Origin: Halobacillus litoralis
GTDB lineage: Bacteria; Bacillota; Bacilli; Bacillales; Halobacillaceae
Length of the DNA stretch: 64,000 nt
Assembly (NCBI RefSeq): GCF_004101865.1
Contig: NZ_CP026118.1
Location: 3,551,001 to 3,615,000, forward strand
Reading direction: 5' to 3'
The notes below the pieces were generated by a model. It had not been told where the DNA came from. It searched no databases and worked only from the letters and a program-made list of their open reading frames with translations. Positions 63,644-64,000 of the stretch are shown piece after piece; position 1 is the first letter of the stretch, and every line of letters begins with the position of its first letter. Made by a program: the position numbers and the translations under genes.

Positions 63644-63862
63644 TTACTGGTTGGATTGCTTAAGTCCTTGTTCCAGCGTACCCAGGATTTCCTGTTTTTC
63701 CGATTCATCTGATTCTTTCCACAACATTTCAAAAAAGACTCCCAGCCCTGGGAGCATTTTCTCTTCCCCTTTTTGCAGGGCATCATCAATCGTAGCTTCA
63801 AGCTGTTGGGCATCGTGGCCACTGACATTTGAAAGGATTGCTGCTCTTAAGTTCAGATTCAT
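63644..63862 (-). CDS. sspI: Small acid-soluble spore protein SspI
   Basis: 72 residues, strong AAAAAGGAGG before the [43 protein letters not shown] match SspI. Forespore-expressed (sigma-G) minor SASP. Downstream on the minus strand, 63463-63493 can form a weak hairpin (CCCAG..GGTAA/TTACC..GGG). Confidence 0.93.
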   Translation of the reverse strand: MNLNLRAAILSNVSGHDAQQLEATIDDALQKGEEKMLPGLGVFFEMLWKESDESEKQEILGTLEQGLKQSNQ

Positions 63863-63916
63863 GTTGAATCAACCTCCTTTTTCTATACTTAAATCGTAAT
63901 AATATTCTTTCTTAGT

Positions 63917-63946
63917 TTGACCAACACGGCTTCTGCTATGTATGAT
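63917..63946 (+). promoter_or_regulatory. Possible promoter for the right-edge gene
   Basis: TTGACC, 18 bases, TATGAT, about 35 bases before the ATG at 63981. Confidence 0.45.
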
Positions 63947-63980
63947 AAATGAGAAATAAACACGTAAATGAGGGACAAAA

Positions 63981-64000
63981 ATGCTGACTTCCTTACAAAA
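63981..64000 (+). CDS. Start of a gene cut by the window edge, possibly an RNA methyltransferase
   Basis: ATG after GAGGGA, opening MLTSLQ. In B. subtilis the gene divergent from sspI is ysgA, a TrmH-like rRNA methylase; the identity here rests only on location. Confidence 0.4.

Noticed and set aside
63863..63980. Sigma-G promoter for sspI
   Set aside because: GAATA and CATACAT elements exist but not in a convincing pair and spacing.

Overview
The window is a stretch of low-to-mid GC Bacillaceae chromosome. It has strong AGGAGG-type ribosome binding sites, sporulation genes (ytrHI, ytvI, ytaF, ytxC, sspI), sigma-W type promoters and a T-box. Gene order follows the ezrA to ysdC-sspI arc of Bacillus subtilis. 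The extras (hflKC beside phoPR, a FadR-type regulator beside malic enzyme, a pspA-DUF4247-DUF350-aminopropyltransferase cluster, palindromic intergenic repeats) suggest a Halobacillus-like halophilic or marine genus. The genus is an inference. No rRNA, tRNA, CRISPR, prophage or insertion sequence was seen.

Layout. 1-5.7 kb: end of ezrA, a small membrane protein, cysteine desulfurase plus thiI, and a YtcJ amidohydrolase. 5.9-11.2 kb: NAD kinase, ytxK, ackA with an upstream cre, an EcsC protein, moaB and a universal stress protein. 11.3-13.7 kb: a 36-codon ORF, a YtkK-like short-chain dehydrogenase with a degenerate active site, and an alanine dehydrogenase gene broken by a single-base frameshift. 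14.3-18.4 kb: envelope-stress cluster DUF4178-pspA-DUF4247-DUF350-membrane aminopropyltransferase behind an exact sigma-W promoter. 18.4-26.7 kb: ytkL, ytoI, a tandem palindromic repeat, ytpI, nrnA, ytrHI and dnaE.

26.7-39.5 kb: central metabolism. Malic enzyme has a perfect GntR/FadR operator over its start and is followed by a FadR-family gene, then accDA, pfkA-pyk, fxsA, ytvI, citZ-icd-mdh and a MaoC protein. 40-50.7 kb: phoPR, hflKC (second sigma-W promoter), polA-mutM-ytaF-coaE and gapB with CcpN-like and cre-like sites. 51-56 kb: speD, a small conserved protein, nrdR-dnaB-dnaI and ytxC. 56-60 kb: T-box thrS, then the L20-leader infC-rpmI-rplT operon whose infC begins with ATT. 60-64 kb: ysdA, a VTT-domain protein, ysdB (third sigma-W promoter), a dUTPase-like protein, an M42 peptidase, sspI and the first codons of a gene on the right edge.

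How it works together: the central block carries acetate formation, malate decarboxylation, fatty-acid initiation, lower glycolysis and the oxidative TCA entry, with carbon-control sites visible at ackA and gapB. Three exact sigma-W promoters tie the PspA cluster, HflKC and YsdB into one inferred envelope-stress response. The most interesting unit is the PspA cluster, which ends in a seven-helix membrane-fused spermidine synthase homologue.
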